Positions 1 through 10,630 of a DNA stretch of 64,000 bases are shown here, piece after piece. The DNA is taken from NCBI GenBank assembly GCA_010279815.1, contig QEOQ01000710.1:62001-126000 (forward strand). Direction: 5' to 3'. The notes beneath the pieces were generated by a model. The model saw only the letters and a list, made by a program, of their open reading frames with translations, was not told the origin of the DNA and did not search any database. This stretch comes from Brachionus plicatilis. Lineage: Eukaryota; Rotifera; Eurotatoria; Ploima; Brachionidae. The position numbers and the translations under genes are program-made. Numbering within the stretch: the first letter of the stretch is position 1; the number at the start of each line of letters is the position of its first letter.

Positions 1-360
1 TTCCATCTTCGCGAACTGTCACTGTACCAGCTGGCAAAAACTCACTACTCTTTATCTTATAAACTCTTTCTGATTGACCTTTGCTATTTCTATTAAAATA
101 TCTTCTCATCACTCTTCTATTAAAATATCTTCTCATCACTCTTCTATTAAAATAGCTTCTCATCAGTGCCACTTTTTTCATCTCAATGGTTGGCGCCGCA
201 AATGGCAAGCTAAAGGTACTTCTCGGAGACAATGAATATGCATTTTTGATCGAGTACATGTACAAACCAGCCACTTCACCTTCTGACTCAACAGCAAAAT
301 CAGAGTTGAATGCACGAGTGCTTTCGGCACAAAGCATCATAGTCTCAGCTCGAAAATGTC
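1..360 (-). pseudogene. DUF4139-type protein, antisense 3' fragment
   Basis: The reverse complement reads as the middle of the DUF4139-type protein encoded intact at 8619-9920 and aligns with about 9170-9500 there. The match stops abruptly near 355, inside the coding region, and the sequence then jumps to material found next to the right palindrome arm. The piece has no start and is cut by the window edge. It differs from the intact gene by a few substitutions and by two extra in-frame copies of a 27-base unit. It belongs to the left, inverted half of the large duplication and is most likely a non-functional remnant, unless an exon structure lies outside the window. Confidence 0.8.
89..169. 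repeat. 27-bp in-frame minisatellite, three units
   Basis: Three consecutive 27-base units (89-115, 116-142, 143-169) sit where the intact gene near 9390-9415 has one. On the minus strand each unit adds nine codons (pattern RYFNRRVMR), so the reading frame is kept. The first two units are identical and the third is diverged, as expected for recent expansion. Confidence 0.85.
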
Positions 361-482
361 AGTTTAAAAAAGATATTGAAATTTTTTAATATTCAAACTC
401 CTTATTCAATTAAAAATTAGCATCAATTTAAAAGTGTCAAAGATAAAAAATTTATGTACTTGGTTTTAAATTATTTTTATTC
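361..482 (+). repeat. outer inverted repeat, left copy
   Basis: This block is the reverse complement of about 7424-7560, the sequence just outside the right palindrome arm. Homology ends at 482, whereas the left arm of the main palindrome starts only at 2703. About 2.2 kb therefore separates the two blocks on the left, and nothing separates them on the right. Confidence 0.8.
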
Positions 483-2636
483 TTTAATAAAAAGTATTAT
501 TTTTTAAAAAGTAGTATCAATTAGTTAAAAATAGTGGGTTTCTAATTTATTTAGTGGAAAATAATTTATTTACGTATAATCTTAAAATTTGGGGTATTTT
601 ATTGAAAATTTATGGTATAGATTTTTATGGTCCTTAAAAAATCTCGATTTTAAAAATCCAAACGATCTAATCGTCTTATTAATTTGACATTGGTTCGATT
701 TGATTATCAATATTCCTTTAATCGTAACTTAAATTTCATGAATCATATTTTAGCAATTGAATTTTAAGATTTTAAGGTAAATTGTGATTGAAAAACATTT
801 AATAAGAAAAAGTTAGCATATTCATTACATTTTTTTTAAATTTTACTTTAATCAAAAATTTTTTGCATTTTTAAAGCATTGAGTATTAAATTAAAAAGCT
901 TTGAATTATTGCTTTTTCAAAAGTCAAAAGATCAAAAATTTTATTTAGAATTAGTAAAAAACAATGTTTTTAAAAGAATTTAATTTTTTTTTCTCTTAAA
1001 AATTTCTAAAACAAAATAATCTATGTTTGAAACACTATATTTAATTTTAATAGAGTGACATTGCAAAAATCAACCATCGCATATTTTCAATGCATTTTCT
1101 AAATTGTATTTAAAATTTTTATAAAACACAATAGAACATACCTAATCGCTTTCAGACTAAAGTCTCACTTGATTAAACCGTATCATGGTAAGTCCGAATT
1201 TTAATTAAAATGAATTTAGTCTTATTTACTAAGGAAAAAATATTTTGTTTTTTCCTTCTTTTAGAAGAGAGAATTTTTTATTGAATAATTATTGATTTAT
1301 TGAAATAAATAATTCAATATTTCATAATTATTTCATAAACTAAAACGAGAGATTTTATATTGGTTTTCTAATTTAAGAGGCATAACAACTTATATGTAAT
1401 GGTAATTGATAAAAAAAGACATATATCTATATTTGTTCCACATTGACTAAGCTTTCGTTTGATCTATAGAAAAAAGTAATAATGATTTAAATAAAAAACA
1501 TTATTCAGCTTATCATTGTCCTTTTTTGTGTCAAATCTAGCATTTGAAAATGTCACTTTTTTAATAATTTTAATTTACTTTAAATTAATTTTTGTAATTG
1601 TATATGTATGCTGATTTGACTTATTTTTGATATTATATTTTTCACTTAATTTTTTTGAAAGAAACTCTGTAATTCGGAAAAGACACATATTTTTTAATTC
1701 TGTTTTACGGGATTAGTCGGAAAACTAAATCCGTACAAAGGTTTTTGGGAACCGATGAGTCCGAATTAACCAGGTAAGGCTGGAATATTTTTCTTTGTAA
1801 TTTTTATATCTTATTATGGTATTATTTTTGGTACTAAAAATTTGTACTTTGTACTCTTACTCGAATTCATCGATTTTTGAGGCAGGTTTTATTTATTTGA
1901 TATAAATTCTCCCCTTTAGCTTAAATATTCATTTTTAAGTTAATTAATTTATTCAGCCATATCGACAATGATGTGGCTTACTAAACATTCAGTACTACTA
2001 CGACATCTTTTTGGTTAATTTACGTAATTTACGCAAATTTTCTTAAAAAAAGGAAAATCTAACGTAAAATTACCAATTTTTCCTGAAACAAGTTATAAGG
2101 GACCAAAATTTGTTTTACTTTTTTTAAGAAAAATCGAATATTGCTACTTCTTAAATATTTTTATTTTGGTTCATTTTAACAGGTTAATCAGGAGTTAATC
2201 AAATTTTATAAAATAAATGCATCTTTTAAAATAATATTTTTCTTTATATAAGATTTATAATTTTTATTCATATCAGAACTTTCGTTTACATTTGGACAAA
2301 TTTTGCAATCCTAAAATCGATTCAGTAGAGAAAAGCAAAAAAAAACCTGAAAAATGAATTTTCTTTTTTTTAATTTAATCAAAGAATAAAAAAGAAATTA
2401 GAAAAAATAATGTAATTTTTTTATTTATCTAATTTATTAAATTTAAATAGATAAATAAGATAAAAATGAAATATTAAAATTTGATCTTGTGATCACAACA
2501 AGTGGAATATAAGAAAATAATCAAAAAATTAAAAATAAAAATTTGATAAAAATTAAATTTCATTTTTAATGTAACAAAAAGATAACAAAAAAAAAATTGA
2601 TAAAATATTATTAAAAATTAATTACTTTAATCCTAG
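483..2636. other. AT-rich 5' flank, no gene recognised
   Basis: Long AT-rich sequence without a convincing reading frame. It is present upstream of the left Asteroid-like gene and missing from the corresponding place in the right arm. A slightly GC-richer patch at 1700-1780 has short stems but matched no RNA class I could name. Confidence 0.6.
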
Positions 2637-2644
2637 TATAAATA
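2637..2644 (+). promoter_or_regulatory. TATA box of the left Asteroid-like gene
   Basis: TATAAATA lies 43 bases before the ATG at 2688, a normal spacing for a core promoter with a short leader. The right gene copy has no equivalent because its duplication breakpoint (7423) falls inside the coding sequence. Confidence 0.6.
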
Positions 2645-2687
2645 GCGATTTTTTTTTTGTTTAAAATTATTATTTCTGTGGAACAAA

Positions 2688-4331
2688 ATGGGCTTTATTA
2701 ATATAGAAGAATATATTGAAAAACTTTACTTTTCGGAATACAGAAATCGTGTTTTTCGTGAAATTAAACTAAGTGAAATAAATTTTTTGGTTGATGGAAT
2801 GCTTTTATCTTACAAATTAGCGATCTTTTATCAAAACGGTCAGTATGGTGGAAATTACGACACGTTTTATGAGTATTTGATTAAATTTTTAACTAAATTT
2901 AAGCCTTCAATCCATTTGATAATTTTTAAGTCAGATAATATTAATATCACGACAAAAAAAAACAGAATGGAAAGTTATTCTAAAAATTTGAACCAGAATC
3001 CGACTAATGTGGATATAAATAGTCTTAAATCCAATCCTGGTTTATTTAATAGAGCAGTGGTTCTTCAAGCAATCAAAGATTTGAATATTTCTTACCTTGA
3101 AACAGACGATATGGATTTTTTGGCTTATTATGCTAGTGGATTTAATCCGACAAAAAGCTTTTATACTGTCTTTTCAATGAATACCAAATTTAATATTTTT
3201 GACCTGAAAAAAGGATATTTCAGCTTGAGATATGGTTTGGACTTAATAAAAGAATTTCAAAAATTTGATGAAAATACTACTCTTCCAATCTTTTATCTAA
3301 GTGATTTTCTTGATTTTGTTCAGTTAAACCATCAAAGTTGGATTTATTTTTATTCTTTTTATGGTAAATTAGAATTTAAGCAAACAAAAGAATTCGAATT
3401 TATTTTAAATTCAATTAAAGAATTAAAAGTAACTCAAAAATCTTTTAAACATTCTTATGGTGAACTTCAAAATTTTGATAGATTAATCAAAAATTTTAAA
3501 TTTGAAGGTTCAAATTATTCATTTAAAAAAATTGAGTTTGATGAATATTTGCGTTTTATAAATAGTCTAAAAGGACAAAGAAAAAAAATAATGCCATGTT
3601 TGATAGAAGATAATGATCAGCCAAGTGTTTTTAATACAAATTGTATCAATTCAATATTTGATGAAATTTTAAGTCTTTTATTTGAAGAAGGAAAAACATT
3701 AGAGCTTGTTTTTAGAGATCAGAATTCTCAAACTATTGAAAAACGATTAGTTACAAAAAAACTCGATCGTTTAAATATTTCTGTTCTTTTAGAAGACAAA
3801 AATGTTCCTGAAAATTTAAGAACGCTTTTGGTAAGTTTTTGTTTGCTAGAAAAAGATAATAATCGAAACGATTTGCTATTAAGAGAAGCTATTATTATCA
3901 ATATGATGCTGATTCATATTAAGAAAGACAAAATTTTCCATTTATACTCTACTAATGATTATAATGAAACAGATAAAAACTTGATTGAGAAATATGAAGA
4001 TATATTAAATAAAATAGATCAGACTAATTTTACAAATACAACAATTAAGACAGTTCATTTAATCAATAAATTTCAAGCTATTTTTTACATGATCAATGTT
4101 TTAAATAAACTAATAAATCCATCAATGAATTCTATAACAATAAATCTTGTTTTGAACGGATTTTTTGTGACAATGTATTTGAGTAATTTTAATATTCGAG
4201 AAGAAATTGACAAAACCATTAGTGAAAGTAAATTTTTGTTTGAATGCAAAAATCATCTTTTATCTCTATTAGCTGAAGTTACAAATAATTATAATAGTTT
4301 ATTAATTGGACAACTAGAAATAAATGAATAA
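2688..4331 (+). CDS. Asteroid/FEN1-like PIN-fold protein, intact copy
   Basis: A single-exon 547-aa protein. The order of motifs resembles the Asteroid family of XPG/FEN1-like nucleases: an N-terminal VDGMLLSYKL strand (residues ~34-43), a GGNYDTFYEYL helix (~54-64), and a later segment ending in FNIFDLKKGYFSL (~168-180), which recalls the family's S-D-S-D-F-x-I-F-D-L-x-x-G-Y motif. The acidic pair expected just before that motif is replaced by SMNTKF, so metal-dependent cleavage may be lost; ETDDMDF (~139-145) supplies other acidic residues. The rest is Leu/Ile/Lys-rich and unassigned. Asteroid was described as a genetic modifier of Spitz/EGF-receptor signalling in flies; no role can be inferred here. 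The ATG was chosen because it follows the TATA box, and the frame is open throughout. Bases 2703 to the stop are duplicated in inverted orientation at 5795-7423. A remote similarity to other PIN-fold proteins is the main alternative. Confidence 0.7.
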   Translation: MGFINIEEYIEKLYFSEYRNRVFREIKLSEINFLVDGMLLSYKLAIFYQNGQYGGNYDTFYEYLIKFLTKFKPSIHLIIFKSDNINITTKKNRMESYSKNLNQNPTNVDINSLKSNPGLFNRAVVLQAIKDLNISYLETDDMDFLAYYASGFNPTKSFYTVFSMNTKFNIFDLKKGYFSLRYGLDLIKEFQKFDENTTLPIFYLSDFLDFVQLNHQSWIYFYSFYGKLEFKQTKEFEFILNSIKELKVTQKSFKHSYGELQNFDRLIKNFKFEGSNYSFKKIEFDEYLRFINSLKGQRKKIMPCLIEDNDQPSVFNTNCINSIFDEILSLLFEEGKTLELVFRDQNSQTIEKRLVTKKLDRLNISVLLEDKNVPENLRTLLVSFCLLEKDNNRNDLLLREAIIINMMLIHIKKDKIFHLYSTNDYNETDKNLIEKYEDILNKIDQTNFTNTTIKTVHLINKFQAIFYMINVLNKLINPSMNSITINLVLNGFFVTMYLSNFNIREEIDKTISESKFLFECKNHLLSLLAEVTNNYNSLLIGQLEINE

Positions 4332-4682
4332 GAAAAAATATTTTTTTTTACTTAAATCGATGCTTTATGTTTTTTTTTTAAGTTTTAAAACAATTTTTTG
4401 ATTTTAATAAAATTAGTTGAATTAATAAAAAACAAAATTTCTATTTCACAAGAAAAATTTACGTGAAAAGTTGAATATCCTCAAAAAATTCCTTTGTTTT
4501 TTTTTTTGATTAATCTCTTTTTTGAGTAGAATTTAAAGAAATTTAGTATGAATGTCACCAAAATTGAATAAAATACCGCAAATTTTTTTTTCCCAAATAT
4601 TTTTATTAATTGATTCATTAATAATAATAAAATTAAATCAAAAAATCCCTAGAATAGTTTAGACAATAACAGATCAAGATAA
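2703..4682 (+). repeat. 1980-bp inverted repeat, left arm
   Basis: Paired positions sum to 10126 everywhere checked (4331/5795, 2787/7339, 4671/5455, 2703/7423), so the arms carry no net indel. The shared 514-aa reading is identical in both. Non-coding stretches compared by eye, including homopolymers, also match. The arm contains almost all of the gene and 351 bases of its 3' flank. Confidence 0.93.
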
Positions 4683-5443
4683 AAGATTTTAGATTCAGAG
4701 CTTTCGAAAAACTTAATAAGACCTTTTTAGCGCTGTTTAAGGAGATCTTAAAAATGGTTCAGCCTATAGTTTAGTTTTTAAAGTTTATTTTCCTGGATTA
4801 TCAAAAAAAAACTATAGACGAACACTTGAAAACTTCGAATTCTTCACTTCAAAGATTTATTTTATTCAAAAAATTTGACAATTTTTAAAATTCAAATGTT
4901 TTCGAGACTAGATTTATATAAATAAGAATTAAAATTCAAAAAGCAAAACTATGGATTTGTCCAGAAGTTTGTCCAAGTTAAGAAGAAAATTTTAAGCTCT
5001 TTAAAATATATATATAATGCTTTTATAAAATGCCTAGAATTTCTAAATTCCGTAATATTACGTAATTTTACAATATTTTTAGTAGGATGTTGTTATCTTA
5101 CGTGAATACTAGTCGGTAAGGATATGTAATTTTACGAAAAATTACATTAAAATTCGCATTTTTGAGTTAAATCGTTCCAAAATGCTTATGGCATAAAAAA
5201 TGAAGTTCTTGGTAAAAATAAAGTAAAATTTAATTAATTTTTTTTATGAAAAATTTTTAAAAAAATTCCGGGAGGTTTTAATATAACTAAATGTTTATTA
5301 AACGGGCTAATAACGGCGAGTGACCACCTGTCTATTGGATCGGTTAATTCTGTCCGCATCCAACACTAAATTTAAGTGAGTATTTCATGAGTGTGACAAA
5401 ATATTAAAATTGCCTCGAAATTTCAAATTAAAATAGAACATTC
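4683..5443. other. palindrome spacer with a small coding-like island
   Basis: This 761-bp spacer between the arms is mostly AT-rich. Positions 5283-5369 are GC-richer and read for 28 codons (…LITASDHLSIGSVNSV…) to a TAA. I do not recognise the peptide; it could be an exon scrap or transposon remnant. No repeat with the rest of the window was seen. Confidence 0.5.
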
Positions 5444-7423
5444 TTATCTTGATCTGTTATTGTCTAAACTATTCTAGGGATTTTTTGATTTAATTTTATT
5501 ATTATTAATGAATCAATTAATAAAAATATTTGGGAAAAAAAAATTTGCGGTATTTTATTCAATTTTGGTGACATTCATACTAAATTTCTTTAAATTCTAC
5601 TCAAAAAAGAGATTAATCAAAAAAAAAAACAAAGGAATTTTTTGAGGATATTCAACTTTTCACGTAAATTTTTCTTGTGAAATAGAAATTTTGTTTTTTA
5701 TTAATTCAACTAATTTTATTAAAATCAAAAAATTGTTTTAAAACTTAAAAAAAAAACATAAAGCATCGATTTAAGTAAAAAAAAATATTTTTTCTTATTC
5801 ATTTATTTCTAGTTGTCCAATTAATAAACTATTATAATTATTTGTAACTTCAGCTAATAGAGATAAAAGATGATTTTTGCATTCAAACAAAAATTTACTT
5901 TCACTAATGGTTTTGTCAATTTCTTCTCGAATATTAAAATTACTCAAATACATTGTCACAAAAAATCCGTTCAAAACAAGATTTATTGTTATAGAATTCA
6001 TTGATGGATTTATTAGTTTATTTAAAACATTGATCATGTAAAAAATAGCTTGAAATTTATTGATTAAATGAACTGTCTTAATTGTTGTATTTGTAAAATT
6101 AGTCTGATCTATTTTATTTAATATATCTTCATATTTCTCAATCAAGTTTTTATCTGTTTCATTATAATCATTAGTAGAGTATAAATGGAAAATTTTGTCT
6201 TTCTTAATATGAATCAGCATCATATTGATAATAATAGCTTCTCTTAATAGCAAATCGTTTCGATTATTATCTTTTTCTAGCAAACAAAAACTTACCAAAA
6301 GCGTTCTTAAATTTTCAGGAACATTTTTGTCTTCTAAAAGAACAGAAATATTTAAACGATCGAGTTTTTTTGTAACTAATCGTTTTTCAATAGTTTGAGA
6401 ATTCTGATCTCTAAAAACAAGCTCTAATGTTTTTCCTTCTTCAAATAAAAGACTTAAAATTTCATCAAATATTGAATTGATACAATTTGTATTAAAAACA
6501 CTTGGCTGATCATTATCTTCTATCAAACATGGCATTATTTTTTTTCTTTGTCCTTTTAGACTATTTATAAAACGCAAATATTCATCAAACTCAATTTTTT
6601 TAAATGAATAATTTGAACCTTCAAATTTAAAATTTTTGATTAATCTATCAAAATTTTGAAGTTCACCATAAGAATGTTTAAAAGATTTTTGAGTTACTTT
6701 TAATTCTTTAATTGAATTTAAAATAAATTCGAATTCTTTTGTTTGCTTAAATTCTAATTTACCATAAAAAGAATAAAAATAAATCCAACTTTGATGGTTT
6801 AACTGAACAAAATCAAGAAAATCACTTAGATAAAAGATTGGAAGAGTAGTATTTTCATCAAATTTTTGAAATTCTTTTATTAAGTCCAAACCATATCTCA
6901 AGCTGAAATATCCTTTTTTCAGGTCAAAAATATTAAATTTGGTATTCATTGAAAAGACAGTATAAAAGCTTTTTGTCGGATTAAATCCACTAGCATAATA
7001 AGCCAAAAAATCCATATCGTCTGTTTCAAGGTAAGAAATATTCAAATCTTTGATTGCTTGAAGAACCACTGCTCTATTAAATAAACCAGGATTGGATTTA
7101 AGACTATTTATATCCACATTAGTCGGATTCTGGTTCAAATTTTTAGAATAACTTTCCATTCTGTTTTTTTTTGTCGTGATATTAATATTATCTGACTTAA
7201 AAATTATCAAATGGATTGAAGGCTTAAATTTAGTTAAAAATTTAATCAAATACTCATAAAACGTGTCGTAATTTCCACCATACTGACCGTTTTGATAAAA
7301 GATCGCTAATTTGTAAGATAAAAGCATTCCATCAACCAAAAAATTTATTTCACTTAGTTTAATTTCACGAAAAACACGATTTCTGTATTCCGAAAAGTAA
7401 AGTTTTTCAATATATTCTTCTAT
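5444..7423 (-). repeat. 1980-bp inverted repeat, right arm
   Basis: Reverse complement of 2703-4682. The inner edge is at 5444 (AGATCAAGATAA shared, next base differs) and the outer edge at 7423. The sequence beyond 7423 matches 361-482, not the 5' flank of the left gene. Confidence 0.93.
5795..7423 (-). pseudogene. Asteroid/FEN1-like protein, decapitated twin
   Basis: The minus-strand copy of the 547-aa gene keeps codons 6-547 without a stop but lacks the first five codons, the ATG and the TATA box. The frame is open for a few codons upstream through the junction, yet has no ATG close by. The first internal start would be Met34 (7339, MVDGML), at the first PIN strand. A product from there would miss the N-terminal helix. 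The copy is convergent with its twin, so read-through of either gene would produce a hairpin RNA. Perfect conservation despite the lost start argues that the duplication is very recent or that the arms are homogenised by gene conversion; an assembly artefact is possible. Confidence 0.8.
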
Positions 7424-7560
7424 GAATAAAAATAATTTAAAACCAAGTACATAAATTTTTTATCTTTGACACTTTTAAATTGATGCTAATTTTTAATTGA
7501 ATAAGAAGTTTGAATATTTTGCTATTCCAAAGAAATTTCAATATCTTTTTAAAATTTTTC

Positions 7561-7969
7561 CTCTTATTTACTTAACTTAAAAAAAAAAAATAAATAAAAG
7601 TGCAATTTTGACTCAGATGGAATCGACATCCCGATTCAATCGAACCATAAAAAAGGTAAAAAAAAGGTAGGTAGATTTATTCAAATTTATTAAAAATTAA
7701 GCTCAAAATTAATTGTTAAAAAACTCAGATTAAAAATTATACAATATAATTTTTAGATTTTTCTTAATTTCAAAAAAATGGCTAATGGCTAAAAAAATCA
7801 ATTTTTAAAAACTTCAATTTTGATCTCTTAATCACATTGCTTTTAAAAAATGAGAAAATTAGTTCATATGCCACTAATTTAAAAAAAAACGAATTACTAG
7901 TTAGTTTAAACATTTAAGCACCAAATTAATTAACAAAACATATTTTATAAAAAAAAGTTTTTTTCCGCC
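7561..7969. other. AT-rich intergenic, nothing recognised
   Basis: No reading frame or repeat was seen. It is absent from the left half of the inverted duplication, where the homologous order goes straight from the DUF4139 fragment to the 361-482 block. Confidence 0.6.
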
Positions 7970-8726
7970 ATTTTTTAATGAAATAAAAAAAGAAAAAAGT
8001 TTTACAATTTTAAAATATAATGAATGAAATTTTTTAAAACAAACAAAAAGGAAAATCACCTAATTAAAAATATGCCGCCGAAAGAATAAAAAAAACTCCA
8101 ATGAGTCTACAAAGACCTTTCAATTGAGTTTGAGAAGTTAAAATAGAAATCGTCAAAGAATAAACGAACCAGTCTCGGCCTAGTCAAGAAAATGAAACAA
8201 ATTCTTGGAAATATTTGATGTCAGAAGTAGCTTTCAACTTCTATTTTTAATAAGTTGTTTTTTTTTTTAACATGATTTTTAACACCTCAAAAAAGTTCTG
8301 TAAAAAATTCCAAAACTAAGATTTATCTCAAATAATTATTTAAATATCTTTTTTATCATTAAAAAAATTATTCCTTTAAATTATCTTAATTAAATAAATC
8401 CTAAGCGATAAAATTAAAAATCTATATTTAGTAATAGTTTTCTATTTTAAAGTAAAAATTGTTCATATTTAGTTTTGCTGAGCTTATCTTTTTTGTGAAA
8501 AACAGGCAATTTTGAAATTAATTTATGTTACTAATATTACTTTGGAAAATAGCTTTCCAAATTTTAAATTTTTTATTAAATAAAAAAATTGTCTTTTTAA
8601 ATATTGAGCCCAAGCAAAATGGCCGAATCGGAAGCTAAACCTTCGAAAACAATGATTCGCATTTACCCTTCGTTTACGGAGATCAGACAAGATGTCGATG
8701 CTAAATCACCTCACCAGATTTACATA
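7970..8726 (+). repeat. segmental duplicate of 29333-30086, source copy
   Basis: This covers about 650 bp of 5' flank plus roughly the first 108 coding bases of the DUF4139 gene, and is repeated in the same orientation at 29333-30086 with only scattered substitutions and small indels. The flank is as well kept as the coding part, so it was copied as DNA rather than as a processed transcript. Confidence 0.88.
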
Positions 8727-9920
8727 CCACAGGATCTCTACCAGAGCATAATTAAAGGCAGCTTGAACCTTGAAGGAGTTGACTTAAAATCAATGGAATC
8801 GGTTCTGAGAGAAAATAATGTCGAAGGAAAAGAAATTCACGTATTCAAAAATAAAGAATTAAGAAAAGTAAAAATGATACGATCTAGGGATTCTTTGGTA
8901 CAAGACTTGAACACAAATAGATTCTACAATGTGGATAGAAGCCAGATTGAATATTCAGAAATACCTGAGGAAAAAGGCACAGAGGTTACTTTTATTTTTG
9001 ACAAAGAGGGTCCAGGAGTGCTCAGCTATTTGATGTCTGGCATTAGTTGGAAGCCAAGGTATTCATTTAATGTAGAAGGCGACAGCAATACAATTCAGGG
9101 CTGGGCAGACATAAGAAATGACACCATGAAAGAGTACTCGATTGACAAGACCGAGTTGTTCGGTGGTGATGTATCAATTAGACAGCCACGACATATTCGA
9201 GCTGAGACTATGATGCTTTGTGCCAAAAGCATTCGTGAATTAAGCTCTGATGTTGCTGTTGAGTCAGAAGGTGAAGTGACTGGTTTGTACATGTACTCGA
9301 TCAAAAATGCATATTCATTGTCTCCGAGAAGTACCTTTAGCTTGCCATTTGCGGCGCCAACCATTGAGATGAAAAAAGTGGCACTGATGAGAAGCTATTT
9401 TAATAGAAGAAATAGCAAAGGTCAATCAGAAAGAGTCTATAAGATAAAGAGTAGTGAGTTTTTGCCAGCTGGTACAGTGACAGTTCGCGAAGATGGAAGA
9501 GTGGTTGGACAATCTTCGATTGGTAACTTGAGCGCTGATGAATTTATAGACTTGAACGTAGGCTCGGATCCAGAGATTTCATATGAAAGAGAAGTCAAAA
9601 CCATTGTTCACAATAGAAGCACCAGTCAGTATGACGTCACTGTCACAATCAAAAACCGAAAGCAAAGAAAAGTTTTCTATGAATTTAGTGAAAATTTTGG
9701 AGGCAGATTCGAAATTCAAGTTATTTCAAACAATGCTAAAATTGAAAATGACAATATTAAAACTGAAGGTGAATTGGACTCAAAAGAACAGACATCAGTC
9801 AAATTTGGTATCAAATTTTTTTATAAACATTCAATTTTTTTATTTTATAAATTGTATTTAAAAAAATTAAGCATTCTTTTTACAGTGATTAGATTTTTTA
9901 GTATAAAGTTTCAAGTTTAA
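8619..9920 (+). CDS. DUF4139-type (MuiA-like) protein, two exons
   Basis: The start is the ATG at 8619 in a good context (CAAAATGG). Exon 1 is 8619-9807. A 78-bp intron (GTATCA…TTTACAG, 9808-9885) leads to a 35-bp exon 2 that ends TTTCAAGTTTAA. Splicing gives 407 aa. The intron length is a multiple of three and has no stop, so retention would add 26 residues. The central LSYLMSGISWKPRYSF and IQGWADIRNDT, followed by ELFGGDV, are the hallmarks of DUF4139, a beta-rich domain found in bacterial MuiA-like and eukaryotic proteins of unknown function. No signal peptide is evident. A 3'-part copy lies inverted at 1-360 and a 5'-part copy at 29333-30086, so this is probably the only working version here. 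Confidence 0.75.
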   Translation: MAESEAKPSKTMIRIYPSFTEIRQDVDAKSPHQIYIPQDLYQSIIKGSLNLEGVDLKSMESVLRENNVEGKEIHVFKNKELRKVKMIRSRDSLVQDLNTNRFYNVDRSQIEYSEIPEEKGTEVTFIFDKEGPGVLSYLMSGISWKPRYSFNVEGDSNTIQGWADIRNDTMKEYSIDKTELFGGDVSIRQPRHIRAETMMLCAKSIRELSSDVAVESEGEVTGLYMYSIKNAYSLSPRSTFSLPFAAPTIEMKKVALMRSYFNRRNSKGQSERVYKIKSSEFLPAGTVTVREDGRVVGQSSIGNLSADEFIDLNVGSDPEISYEREVKTIVHNRSTSQYDVTVTIKNRKQRKVFYEFSENFGGRFEIQVISNNAKIENDNIKTEGELDSKEQTSVKFGIKFFYKHSIFLFYKLYLKKLSILFTVIRFFSIKFQV

Positions 9921-10097
9921 AGTTTAAATTAAAAATGAATAAATAAATATTTTTTTAATTTAAAAATTAAGCAGGCATATAAACAGTCATTTTTTGTTAG
10001 GTAGTTTTTTTTTGTAATTAATCTGACCGTTCAAATGCTCCTTAGTCATGGCAAATTTAGTTATTGTCATTTAATTATCGCTGTTACGTTCAAGGCT

Positions 10098-10393
10098 ATT
10101 TTAATAGCGTGCGCTTTTAAATAAATAAAAAGAGAGAGAGAGAGAGAAAAATAACAAAACAATCTTTTTTATCTACTTCTTTATTAAAATTCAAAAAAAA
10201 TAAAATATAAAAAACAAATATATTTATAAATAACTCCAGAAAGGCCCCAGTAGACCGGGGTCTACTGGAGGGGGTGTTACATTACTCCCTCGCCGTGGGA
10301 GAACGGCTCCCGACGTTCAGGGAAGCAAAATATAAAAAGTAATAAACAAAAAAGAAAAAAAGTATATGATCTTGCCGTAGTTTTGCCGGTTCC
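10098..10393 (-). repeat. LTR, 3' copy (minus orientation)
   Basis: Shares GCGTGCGC with the right repeat at the outer side and the block from GGAGGGGGTGTTACATT to GTTTTGCCGG at the inner side. It holds an extra ~150 bp absent from the right copy, including an AG dinucleotide run (10131-10147) and a perfect hairpin (arms 10247-10256 and 10259-10268). Confidence 0.65.
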
Positions 10394-10630
10394 TAACACA
10401 CCTTGAACTTGACCAAGCATATCACTTAATGGCTCATCCATAGAAAATTGAATCACGATTTGCCGAGTGTGCGACACTGGTTCGCTTGTGGCTGTAGATC
10501 CTATCTGCGGCGTATCCTCGTCGCCAACCAATACGGCCAGTTGTAAATTGTGGCTTGATACTGAGACGGGAAACAAACACACAAACGCTTTGGTTTGTTG
10601 CGGAGCCATGAGGGTGCTCTGAGTCTGATC

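Noticed and set aside
1700..1780. Hammerhead ribozyme-like words (CCGATGAGTCCGAA)
   Set aside because: The invariant CUGANGA core has a U-to-C change, no GAAA box follows at the right spacing, and I could not form three stems.
9095..9364. 89-codon minus-strand frame opposite the DUF4139 gene
   Set aside because: Antisense shadow of a strongly supported coding exon; its duplicate at 186-389 is the same shadow.
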